A stretch of 64,000 nt of DNA from Hymenobacter metallilatus (GTDB lineage: Bacteria > Bacteroidota > Bacteroidia > Cytophagales > Hymenobacteraceae): NCBI RefSeq assembly GCF_003944705.1, contig NZ_RWIS01000009.1:62001-126000 (forward strand), given 5' to 3'. Shown here piece by piece: positions 1 to 7,536 of the stretch (position 1 is the first letter of the stretch; the number at the start of each line of letters is the position of its first letter). The notes beneath the pieces were generated by a model. It did no database searches. It worked only from the letters and a program-made list of their open reading frames with translations, and was not told the DNA's origin. Position numbers and translations under genes: made by a program.

Positions 1-1380
1 CTGATGGGCTTCGCCATTGCCGAAGGCATTATCGGAGAGGTACTTTTTCAAGCCCGCAAAAAACACGTCGTCGGAGAGGTAGGTGCGCAGCATGTCCAGG
101 ATGGCCCCACCCTTCTGGTAGCTCACCAGGTCAAACATGTCTTCCTTGTCGGCGTAGTGGAAGCGCACCAGCTGCTTCTGGGCATCCTGGGCGCTGCGCA
201 GGTAGCTGCGCAGGTTACGGTGGTTGTGGGCATCGGCTACGTCGGCCCCGTATTTATGCTCGGCGTAGAGGCCCTCGGAGAAGTCGGCAAACGACTCGTT
301 TACCGTCAGGTTGCTCCAGCTTTCGGCCGTTACGTAGTCGCCAAACCACTGGTGAAACAGCTCGTGGGCAATAACGGATTCGGTCTGGTACTCCCGGTCC
401 GGCAGCTGCTTGTCCGTCATCTGCAGGAACTCGCCGTGCAGGGTGGCCGAGGTATTTTCCATGGCCCCGCTCACGTAGTCGCGCACCACCACCTGGGCGT
501 ATTTGTTCCACGGAAACTCCACGCCCAGGCGGTTGGAGAAAAACTCCAGCATATCGGTGGTGTTGCCGAAAATCTGCCGGGCGAAAGGCGCGTATTTAGG
601 CTCCAGGTAGTAGCTCACTTCCTTGCCCCGCCAGGTGTCCTTGGTAATCTTGAAGTCGCCCACGGCCAGCATAAACAGGTAGGGGGCGTGGGGCAGGTCC
701 ATTTTCCAAGTGTCGGTGCGCAAACCAGCGCCGGCGGGCGTCTGGCTCACCAGGGCCCCGTTGCTCAGCGTCACGTAGCGGCTGGGTACCGTCAGGCTGA
801 TTTCCGAAGTGGTTTTCTGATTGGGCCGGTCAATGGTTGGAAACCAGCAGGAGCTGCCTTCCGTCTCGCCCTGGGTCCAGATCTGGCGGGGCTTGCCGGC
901 CTCCGTGCTGTCGGGGTTGATGAAGTACAGCCCCTTGGCATCGGAAATGGCCGCGCTACCCTTTACCTTCAGCTCATCGGGCTTGGCCACGTACTCAATA
1001 TACACCACGTAGCTGGTACCCGGGGCCATGGTTTTACCCAGGTTAATGCGCAGGTTGTTATTGTCGGTGTAGGCGTACTGCAGGGGCTGCAGCTGCTCCC
1101 CGCTTACCAGGGCCACACTCCTGATATCCATGCCTTTGGCGTCTAGCCGCAGCGAGTCGGTGGCGTACGCATGGGGCTTGAGCGTAACCCATTCCTTACC
1201 ATAGAGGTAGCGCTTGGCATAATCAAAGCGCACATCCAGCTTGGTGTGCACCAGGTCGTTTACTTTGGTAGCGGAGGCGCGGTAGGGTTTGGGCTCTGCG
1301 GGGGCCGGAGCCGGGGGTGTTTGTTGGGCCAGGGCCGTTGTGCTCAGCGCACAAATGGCAACGGTGAGAAGTTTGTTCAT
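1..1380 (-). CDS. M1 family zinc aminopeptidase, 3' part outside window
   Basis: Reading the minus strand from ATG at 1380 gives a secreted protein with a signal peptide (MNKLLTVAICALSTTALAQ) that runs off the left edge after 460 codons. It has the GAMEN substrate-recognition motif at residues 305-309 and the gluzincin zinc site HELFH at 339-343, followed by the third zinc ligand Glu at 362 in NESFADF, the usual HExxH-x18-E spacing of family M1. It should remove N-terminal amino acids from peptides in the periplasm or outside the cell. The C-terminal part, which could hold a sorting domain, is missing only because the window ends. It is divergent from mcrB, with a candidate promoter about 55 bp upstream. 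The large plus-strand reading frame over the same bases is a GC-codon shadow. Confidence 0.93.
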   Translation of the reverse strand, partial: MNKLLTVAICALSTTALAQQTPPAPAPAEPKPYRASATKVNDLVHTKLDVRFDYAKRYLYGKEWVTLKPHAYATDSLRLDAKGMDIRSVALVSGEQLQPLQYAYTDNNNLRINLGKTMAPGTSYVVYIEYVAKPDELKVKGSAAISDAKGLYFINPDSTEAGKPRQIWTQGETEGSSCWFPTIDRPNQKTTSEISLTVPSRYVTLSNGALVSQTPAGAGLRTDTWKMDLPHAPYLFMLAVGDFKITKDTWRGKEVSYYLEPKYAPFARQIFGNTTDMLEFFSNRLGVEFPWNKYAQVVVRDYVSGAMENTSATLHGEFLQMTDKQLPDREYQTESVIAHELFHQWFGDYVTAESWSNLTVNESFADFSEGLYAEHKYGADVADAHNHRNLRSYLRSAQDAQKQLVRFHYADKEDMFDLVSYQKGGAILDMLRTYLSDDVFFAGLKKYLSDNAFGNGEAHQ

Positions 1381-1433
1381 AGTGGTGGTAGTGGTAGTAG
1401 TGAAACCTGATGCCCAGTAGCAAAGCATCGTTA

Positions 1434-1464
1434 CAAACATATATAGTGGTACTGTGCAAAACAA
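1434..1464 (-). promoter_or_regulatory. Candidate Bacteroidota promoter for the M1 peptidase
   Basis: On the minus strand this reads TTG, a 20-base gap, then TATGTTTG, which fits the TTG / TAnnTTTG pattern known for the Bacteroidota primary sigma factor. The -7 box (1434-1441) lies about 54 bp upstream of the M1 start codon in an AT-rich stretch. This is a motif match only. Confidence 0.45.
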
Positions 1465-1596
1465 GGTACTGTATAAAATAAATTAACTTCTATATAGCAT
1501 TTTCCTCGTTCTGCATTTCTCAGGGGTTTGCTGTTTGTCTACAACTGCGGGAGCTAAACAGGCGTTTCCCGGGTTTTGCGCGTACATTTAACCTGC

Positions 1597-2901
1597 ATGG
1601 CCACCTCCCTTCCCGACCCTCCCCAGCTCACCCGCGAGCAGGTGCTCCGCGCCCTGCGCCACCTCGATAAGGAAGGGCCACGTATGCCACTAAGTACCGT
1701 GTATGACCTGGTATACCGGGGGAAGCGCTACGCTCCCCGGGCCGTGGCACAGCTGGCGTACCGCTTGGCGCTGGGTCAGCCTGCTGCAACTTGGCCCCTG
1801 CCCGCCGGGGCGCCCACCAACCAGGTGCTGGAACACCTCGATTTTACCATCACCACCAAGCGTCCCACCCTGGCCAGTTCCCCGGTTCTGGATGGGGAAG
1901 TAGCTGCCCAGGATGCCATGCAGGAGTTGTACACCGGTTCCGCGCGGGCCGCTACGGCCGCTCGTGCTCCGGCCGCTGCTCTGGCGCCGCCGGCCGTGCA
2001 GGAACCAGCCGGCACCTACCAGACGCCCCAGCCCTACACCCAGGAAATGGCCCTGCAGGAGCTATTTGTATCGGAGCGGCAGCTGGCGGCGGCCCGGGCC
2101 GCTTTGCAGCGGCGGCGCAACCTGATTCTGCAGGGACCACCCGGTACGGGCAAAACGTTTCTGGCGCGGCGGCTGGCCTGGCTGGAGCTGGGGGCAACCG
2201 ATGCCCACCGCATTGAGCTGGTGCAGTTTCACCCCAGCTACAGCTATGAAGATTTTGTGCAGGGTTTCCGGCCCGATGCCCACGGCACCTTCCAGCTTCA
2301 GAACGGCATTCTGCTGAACTTTTGCCAGCGTGCTGCCCAGGACCCGGACCGGCCTTACTTCCTGCTGATAGATGAGCTGAACCGGGGCAACGTGGCCCGT
2401 ATTTTCGGGGAGCTGCTGCTCCTGCTGGAGGCCGATAAGCGCGGGCCCGCGCAGGCCGTGCGCCTGCCCTATGCCCCGGCCGGCAGCGCCCCCTTTTTCG
2501 TGCCGGAGAATGTGTACTTCATTGGCACCATGAATCTGGCCGACCGGAGCCTAGCCCCCCTGGACTATGCCCTGCGCCGTCGGTTTGCGTACGTGGCGCT
2601 GGCTCCGGAATTTGGCCCGCCCTTGCAGCAGTTTCTGGCGACCCGGGGCGTACCGGCCGCCACCATTGCCCGCTTGGTGGCCCGTCTCACCGGCCTCAAC
2701 CAGGTCATCACCGACGACCCGGAGCTTGGGCCCGCGTACTGCATCGGCCACAGCTACTTCTGCCAGCCGCCCCTGCACCCTACCGATGCGCCGGCCTGGC
2801 TGCAGCTGATTCTGGAACAGGAAATAGCCCCGCTGCTGGAAGACTACTGGCTCGATCAGCCGGCCAAAGCAAGCCAGCAGAAGAAAAAGCTGCTGGGGTA
2901 A
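1597..2901 (+). CDS. mcrB: McrB-type AAA+ GTPase of a type IV restriction system
   Basis: This 434-residue protein should be the nucleotide-driven motor of a modification-dependent restriction enzyme. It shows Walker A GPPGTGKT at about 180-187, Walker B LLIDEL at about 256-261 followed by NRG, and MNLADR at about 312, the MNxxDR signature of McrB GTPases, then DYALRRRF. The first 90 residues (TREQVLRALRHLD, then YDLVYRGKRY) form a separate small domain that resembles N-terminal recognition heads of McrB/McrA-like proteins; that reading is tentative. ATG at 1597 is preferred over the TTG at 1576. The mcrC gene follows after 85 bp. The binding specificity (methyl, hydroxymethyl or other base) cannot be read from the sequence. 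Confidence 0.88.
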   Translation: MATSLPDPPQLTREQVLRALRHLDKEGPRMPLSTVYDLVYRGKRYAPRAVAQLAYRLALGQPAATWPLPAGAPTNQVLEHLDFTITTKRPTLASSPVLDGEVAAQDAMQELYTGSARAATAARAPAAALAPPAVQEPAGTYQTPQPYTQEMALQELFVSERQLAAARAALQRRRNLILQGPPGTGKTFLARRLAWLELGATDAHRIELVQFHPSYSYEDFVQGFRPDAHGTFQLQNGILLNFCQRAAQDPDRPYFLLIDELNRGNVARIFGELLLLLEADKRGPAQAVRLPYAPAGSAPFFVPENVYFIGTMNLADRSLAPLDYALRRRFAYVALAPEFGPPLQQFLATRGVPAATIARLVARLTGLNQVITDDPELGPAYCIGHSYFCQPPLHPTDAPAWLQLILEQEIAPLLEDYWLDQPAKASQQKKKLLG

Positions 2902-2912
2902 ATATTGCCCTG

Positions 2913-2978
2913 GATGAATGGGTGCGCCAGGGCCCAACTCATTTGCTGATTTACCCATTCACCAGTCTACCCATTCAA
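2913..2978. repeat. Inverted word repeat between mcrB and mcrC
   Basis: Just after the mcrB stop lies GATGAATGGGTGC; its complement occurs twice before mcrC as ACCCATTCA (2953-2961 region and 2970-2978 region). It is the weakest member of the intergenic inverted-word-repeat group described in the findings. Confidence 0.5.
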
Positions 2979-2986
2979 CCGTCCAG

Positions 2987-4018
2987 GTGATTCCCATCCA
3001 AAACCTGTACTACCTGCTTTGCTACGCCTGGAACCGGCTGCCGGACCAGCAGGAGCTCCAGGCAGTGAACCCACAGGCCTTCCACCGCCCCCTGGAGCTG
3101 CTCACGCATGTGCTGCTTGTGGCGGCACGCCGGCAGCTGCGCCAGGGCCTGCCCGTGGCCTATACGGAGCACGTGGCTGAGCTGACGGAATTGCGGGGCC
3201 GCCTGCAACTCACCCCTACCCTGCGCCGCAACCTGCTCCAACAAGGCCGGGCCCTGTGCGCCTTCGACGAGCTGGGCCCGAATACGGCCGGGGCGCGTTT
3301 GCTGCTGGGCACGCTGCAGCTCCTTGCCCGCACCCGTAGCCTGCCCGCTGCGCTACGCCAGGAGGTACGCGCCCTTGTGCACCGGTTTCCGGCCGAGGTG
3401 CTACCGGAGCTGCCCAGTGCCGCTGGCCTCCGGGCACTGCGGCGGCACCGCCCAACCGGACTTGCCGCTTTCCTGCTGAACGTATGCGAGCTGATTCAGC
3501 AAAGCGCCCTGCCCACTCCCGACGCAGCCGGTACCAGCCGCTTCCGCGACTTTCGCCGCGACGAGGTGCTGATGGCCCGCCTGTTCGAGCAGTTTGTGCG
3601 CAACTTCTACCGGCTGGAGCAGCGCCACTTTCGGGTGCTGAGTGAAACGATTCAGTGGCAGGCTACCGCCGAGGACGCCACCGGCCTGGACCTGCTGCCC
3701 GCCATGATTACGGATACCACCCTGGAAAGTCCGACGCGGAAAATTATCCTTGATACCAAGTACTATGCGGCAGCCCTGCGCCAGCGCTATAATCAGCAAA
3801 AGCTGATTGCCCCGCACCTGTACCAGCTATATGCCTATCTGCAGAACCAGCCGGCACTGCCCGGGCAGCAACTGGAAGGTATTCTGCTGTATCCGGCCGC
3901 TACCCAGGCCCTGGATGTGCGCTACTCGCTGGGGGGCCATCCGGTTCGTATCGTCACGCTGGACCTAACTCAGCCCTGGCCCCAGATTGCCGCCGCCCTG
4001 CTGGCATTGGCTGCTTAA
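2987..4018 (+). CDS. mcrC: McrC-like nuclease subunit of a type IV restriction system
   Basis: The protein opens with IPIQNLYYLLCYAWN, the characteristic start of McrC proteins, so the GTG at 2987 is chosen over the in-frame ATG at 2918, whose extra 23 codons lie in repeat-like intergenic DNA. The product is 343 residues. The C-terminal half has a PD-(D/E)xK-like nuclease core: an Asp in AMITD, then after a short loop the strand IILDTKYY with the DxK pair. McrC cleaves DNA once activated by McrB. The pair is complete with no methyltransferase nearby, as expected for a type IV system. Confidence 0.86.
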   Translation: MIPIQNLYYLLCYAWNRLPDQQELQAVNPQAFHRPLELLTHVLLVAARRQLRQGLPVAYTEHVAELTELRGRLQLTPTLRRNLLQQGRALCAFDELGPNTAGARLLLGTLQLLARTRSLPAALRQEVRALVHRFPAEVLPELPSAAGLRALRRHRPTGLAAFLLNVCELIQQSALPTPDAAGTSRFRDFRRDEVLMARLFEQFVRNFYRLEQRHFRVLSETIQWQATAEDATGLDLLPAMITDTTLESPTRKIILDTKYYAAALRQRYNQQKLIAPHLYQLYAYLQNQPALPGQQLEGILLYPAATQALDVRYSLGGHPVRIVTLDLTQPWPQIAAALLALAA

Positions 4019-4157
4019 CGAATCGGCAATAAAGCCGAGTGTTTTTTGCATTTATGCAGCCTCGCTACGGGATTTACGTCGGTAGGTTGCAATTGGCAGC
4101 ACTTCTGCCTAAACTTCCTCGGCTTACTCCTTCCTCATCACCCAAACCTTTACTTCT

Positions 4158-5810
4158 TTGAACAGACGCGACTTTGTAGGCCTGACTGGTCTGGCGGCCG
4201 GCGCCATCTGGCTGCCCTCGGTGCCGGCCCTGGGCGGCTCCCTGGTTGACCCCGCCCGCCTGCTGGAGCCCGGCCTCGACCCCGCCGTAAAAAAACGCCT
4301 GTCCGATGCGGCCCTGAATGCCGCCAAATCGGCTGGAGCCACCTACGCCGATGTGCGCATTGGCCGCTACCTTAACCAGAGCGTGTTCACCCGCGAGAAG
4401 CAGGTGCAGAACATTGCCAGCGGGGAGAGTTTCGGGGCCGGCATCCGGGTAATTGCCAACGGCACCTGGGGCTTTGCCTCTACCAACCAGGTAACCGAAG
4501 CCGGCATGGCCAAGGCCGCCCAGCTGGCCGTGCAGATTGCCAAGGCCAACGCCAAAGTGCAGAAAGAGCCCGTAAAATTGGCTCCCCAGCAGGGTTTTGG
4601 GGAGGTTTCCTGGAAAACGCCCATTCAGGTAAACGCCTTTGAGGTGCCGGTAAAGGACAAGGTGGACCTGCTACTGGCCGCCAACGCCAAGGCCCTGGAA
4701 AACGGGGCCTCCTTCGTAAACTCGGCCCTGTTTCAGATCAACGAGCAGAAGTATTTCGCCAGCACCGACGGCTCTTACATCGACCAGGACATTCACCGCA
4801 TCTGGCCCAATTTCTCAGTTACGGCCATTGACCGGGCTTCAGGCAAGTTCCGCACTCGGGAGGCGCTCAGCTCGCCCATGGGCATGGGCTACGAGTACAT
4901 GCAGCCCAAGGCCCAGGACAAAATTGCCGGCCCCGCCGGCACCGGGCTGGTAGGCTACAAGTACAGCTACGACATCCTGGAGGATGCCGCCCTGGCCGCC
5001 AAGCAGGCCAAGGAGAAGCTCACTGCGAAAAGCGTGGTACCTGGTAAATACGACTTGGTACTGGACCCCAACCACCTGGGCCTTACCATCCACGAAAGCA
5101 TTGGCCACGCCACCGAGCTGGACCGGGTGCTGGGCTACGAGGCCAACTACGCTGGTACTTCCTTCGCCACTCTCGACTGGAAAGCCAAGGGCCAGCCCTA
5201 CGGCTCCAAGCTGGTGAACATTATTGCCGACAAAACCCAGCCCGGCTCCCTGGGTGCCGTAGGCTTCGATGATGAAGGCGTGAAAACCGGCGAATGGGAC
5301 ATTATTAAAGATGGCAAGCTGGTTGACTACCAGAAAATCCGGGACCAGGCGCACATCGTGGGCCAGACCAAGTCCGATGGGTGCTGCTACTCCCAGTCGT
5401 GGCAGGATGTGCAGTTCCAGCGCATGGCCAACATCAGCCTCAAGCCCGGCACCGAAAAAATGAGCGTGGACGACATGATCAGCAAGGTGGAGAAGGGCAT
5501 TTACATTGCCGGCCGGGGCTCGTTCAGCATCGACCAGCAGCGCTACAACTCCCAGTTTGGCGGTACCGTGTTCTACGCCATTGAGAAGGGCAAAATTGCC
5601 GGCATTCTGGAGGACGTAGCCTACCAGACCAATACCGTGGAGTTCTGGAACTCCTGCGCGGCTATCTGCGACCAGTCGGACTACCGGTTGTTTGGCTCCT
5701 TCTTCGACGGCAAAGGCCAGCCTCCGCAGGTATCGGCCGTGAGCCACGGCTCCAGCACCACGCGCTTCAACTCGGTCAACGTCATCAACACCGCCCGCAA
5801 AATCGGATAG
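4158..5810 (+). CDS. tldD: TldD-family metallopeptidase, first copy, Tat-like leader
   Basis: The product (550 residues) is the metal-bearing half of a TldD/TldE heterodimer. The TldD active site HESIGH (HExxxH) is at 312-317. In E. coli TldDE is a metalloprotease for unfolded peptides, acting on the microcin B17 leader and on CcdA. The start is TTG at 4158: it gives MNRRDFVGLTGLAAGA, which aligns residue for residue with the ATG start of the second copy at 7537. This leader has a twin-arginine followed by a hydrophobic segment and an Ala-rich end, a plausible Tat signal, unlike the cytoplasmic E. coli protein. It is followed by its TldE partner. The substrate is unknown. Confidence 0.9.
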   Translation: MNRRDFVGLTGLAAGAIWLPSVPALGGSLVDPARLLEPGLDPAVKKRLSDAALNAAKSAGATYADVRIGRYLNQSVFTREKQVQNIASGESFGAGIRVIANGTWGFASTNQVTEAGMAKAAQLAVQIAKANAKVQKEPVKLAPQQGFGEVSWKTPIQVNAFEVPVKDKVDLLLAANAKALENGASFVNSALFQINEQKYFASTDGSYIDQDIHRIWPNFSVTAIDRASGKFRTREALSSPMGMGYEYMQPKAQDKIAGPAGTGLVGYKYSYDILEDAALAAKQAKEKLTAKSVVPGKYDLVLDPNHLGLTIHESIGHATELDRVLGYEANYAGTSFATLDWKAKGQPYGSKLVNIIADKTQPGSLGAVGFDDEGVKTGEWDIIKDGKLVDYQKIRDQAHIVGQTKSDGCCYSQSWQDVQFQRMANISLKPGTEKMSVDDMISKVEKGIYIAGRGSFSIDQQRYNSQFGGTVFYAIEKGKIAGILEDVAYQTNTVEFWNSCAAICDQSDYRLFGSFFDGKGQPPQVSAVSHGSSTTRFNSVNVINTARKIG

Positions 5811-5815
5811 AATTT

Positions 5816-5952
5816 GAATGTGAGAAATGTGCAGAATGTGAGTAATGTGCTTGGTCTTGACCACGCATTGGCTGACCCTTAGGCTCGTTATTTAAGTCTG
5901 CACCCCATTCATTTCTCACATTCTTCTCTCATTTATCCACATTCCGCACATT
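5816..5952. repeat. Inverted word repeat between tldD and tldE (copy 1)
   Basis: The left arm (5816-5850) begins 6 bp after the tldD stop and is made of reiterations of AATGTG. The right arm (5906-5952), ending just before the tldE ATG, is made of CACATT/CTCACATT words. They can pair as a long imperfect hairpin. The same words recur at 40323-40416. Confidence 0.8.
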
Positions 5953-5956
5953 TGAT

Positions 5957-7288
5957 ATGATTCTTTCCCAATCCGAAGCGCAGGGTATTCTGCAAAAGGT
6001 GCTCAGCTTCAGCAAGGCCGACGAGTGCGAGGCCACACTCAACGGCCAGACCGGCGGCAACGTACGCTCGGCCCGCAACGCCATCAGCACCAGCGGCGCC
6101 GTGGATAACGTGAGCCTGACGGTAGAGTCCCGGTTCGGTAAACGCTCGGGCGTAGCTACCTGCAACCAGTTTGATGACGCCACGCTGCGCAGCTGCGTGC
6201 AGCGGGCCGAGGAAATTGCCCGTCTGGCCCCCGAAAGCCCCGAGTACATGCCTTTCCTGGGCCCCCAGAAGTACCTCGCCTCCCCAGGCAGCTTCGCCAA
6301 AGCCACCGCCGACATCACGCCCGACTACCGGGCCGCTCAGGTGGGGGCCAGCATGAAACTCTGCGACGAGAAGAAACTGACTTCGGCGGCTTTCCTCAAC
6401 GATGGGGCCGGTTTTGTGGCCAAGCGCAACAGCAAGGGCCTCGAAGCCTACCAGCAGACCTCCGGCCTGGAGTTCAGCATTACGGTGCGTACGCCGGATG
6501 GCACCGGCTCAGGCTACGCCACCGCCGACTACAACGACGCCAGCAAGTTCGACGCCCGCCGCCTCACTCAGATTGCCGCCGATAAAGCGGCCGGCTCCCG
6601 CAATGCCCAGGCCCTGGAGCCCGGCAAGTACACCGTTATTCTGGAACCGGCCGCGCTGGTAGCCAACTCCGACGCCTCGCTAATGCAGGCCCTGATGAGC
6701 GCCCTGGATGCCCGCAACGCCGACGAAGGACGCTCCTTCCTGAGCAAGAAGGGTGGCGGCAACCGCAAGGGTGAAAAGCTGTTCGATGAGCGGGTAACCA
6801 TCTACTCCGATCCTTTGAACCCGGAAATTGCCGACCTTACCTTCTCAGGTGACGGCCGCCCCCAGCAGAAAATTACCTGGATTGAGAAGGGCGTGGTAAA
6901 AAACCTCTATACCTCCCGTTTCTGGGCGCAGAAGGCTGGCATTCCGGATATTCCGCGGCCCGGTGGCTGGATTATGGAAGGCGGTACCCAAAGCACTGCC
7001 GACCTCATCAAAGGCACCCAGCGCGGTATTCTGGTTACGCGCCTGTGGTACATCCGTCCCGTCGACCCCCAGACGCTGCTGTACACCGGCCTCACCCGGG
7101 ACGGAACGTTCTACATCGAAAACGGCAAAATCAAGCATCCGGTGAAGAACTTCCGCTTCAACGAGTCGCCCATTATCATGCTCAACAACCTGGAAGCCAT
7201 TGGCAAGCCGGTGCGCGTGAACGGCAACCTGGTGCCGCCCCTGAAAATCCGGGACTTCACGTTTACCAGCCTCTCCGACGCGGTGTAA
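5957..7288 (+). CDS. tldE: TldE/PmbA-family protein, first copy
   Basis: This 443-residue protein is the partner of TldD. It has the PmbA/TldE fold signals (ECEATLNG near the N-terminus, EARFGKRSG-like SRFGKRSG, NRKG, FTFTSLSDAV at the C-terminus) and lacks the HExxxH metal motif, as is normal for TldE. It has no signal peptide (it begins MILSQSEAQGIL), although the adjacent TldD appears Tat-exported. Either the pair is exported together or the TldD leader is not cleaved and exported. It is roughly two-thirds to three-quarters identical by eye to the second copy at 9287. Confidence 0.88.
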   Translation: MILSQSEAQGILQKVLSFSKADECEATLNGQTGGNVRSARNAISTSGAVDNVSLTVESRFGKRSGVATCNQFDDATLRSCVQRAEEIARLAPESPEYMPFLGPQKYLASPGSFAKATADITPDYRAAQVGASMKLCDEKKLTSAAFLNDGAGFVAKRNSKGLEAYQQTSGLEFSITVRTPDGTGSGYATADYNDASKFDARRLTQIAADKAAGSRNAQALEPGKYTVILEPAALVANSDASLMQALMSALDARNADEGRSFLSKKGGGNRKGEKLFDERVTIYSDPLNPEIADLTFSGDGRPQQKITWIEKGVVKNLYTSRFWAQKAGIPDIPRPGGWIMEGGTQSTADLIKGTQRGILVTRLWYIRPVDPQTLLYTGLTRDGTFYIENGKIKHPVKNFRFNESPIIMLNNLEAIGKPVRVNGNLVPPLKIRDFTFTSLSDAV

Positions 7289-7535
7289 ATCATAGATGGT
7301 GCAGATGCCGCCGCAGGTGCCGCAGATTTGTTCTGATGGTGGATGAAAAAGGATGCTAAAGACTAACAAAGTGTAGTCGGCAGAGCAGCATAATTTCATC
7401 TGGCACCCCTCTTGGCTATGGCATCCCAGTCACCAGCACGAATCTGCGGCACCTGCGGCGGCATCAGCACCATCTGTGATTTTCCCAGTCATCAGAACGA
7501 ATCTGTGGCATCTGAACCATCTGCACTATCTGTAA
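7288..7535. repeat. Long inverted repeat between tldE copy 1 and tldD copy 2
   Basis: The left arm 7288-7329 starts at the last base of the tldE stop codon. The right arm 7441-7481 is its reverse complement with only two or three mismatches over about 40 bp (core CCGCCGCAGGTGCCGCAGAT). A degenerate second right-arm copy (7491-7535) ends directly before the ATG of tldD copy 2. The 110-base middle holds no gene. Confidence 0.88.
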
Positions 7536-7536
7536 T

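Noticed and set aside
4..1146. Long plus-strand frame opposite the M1 peptidase
   Set aside because: The minus strand has the GAMEN and HExxH-x18-E motifs; the plus frame has no motif and is a codon-bias shadow.
2918..2986. Upstream ATG start for mcrC
   Set aside because: It would translate repeat-like intergenic sequence; McrC proteins begin at the IPIQNLYYLL segment next to GTG 2987.
4839..5864. 341-residue minus-strand frame over tldD copy 1
   Set aside because: Same shadow pattern recurs over tldD copy 2 at 8053-9129; the plus strand carries the HExxxH motif.
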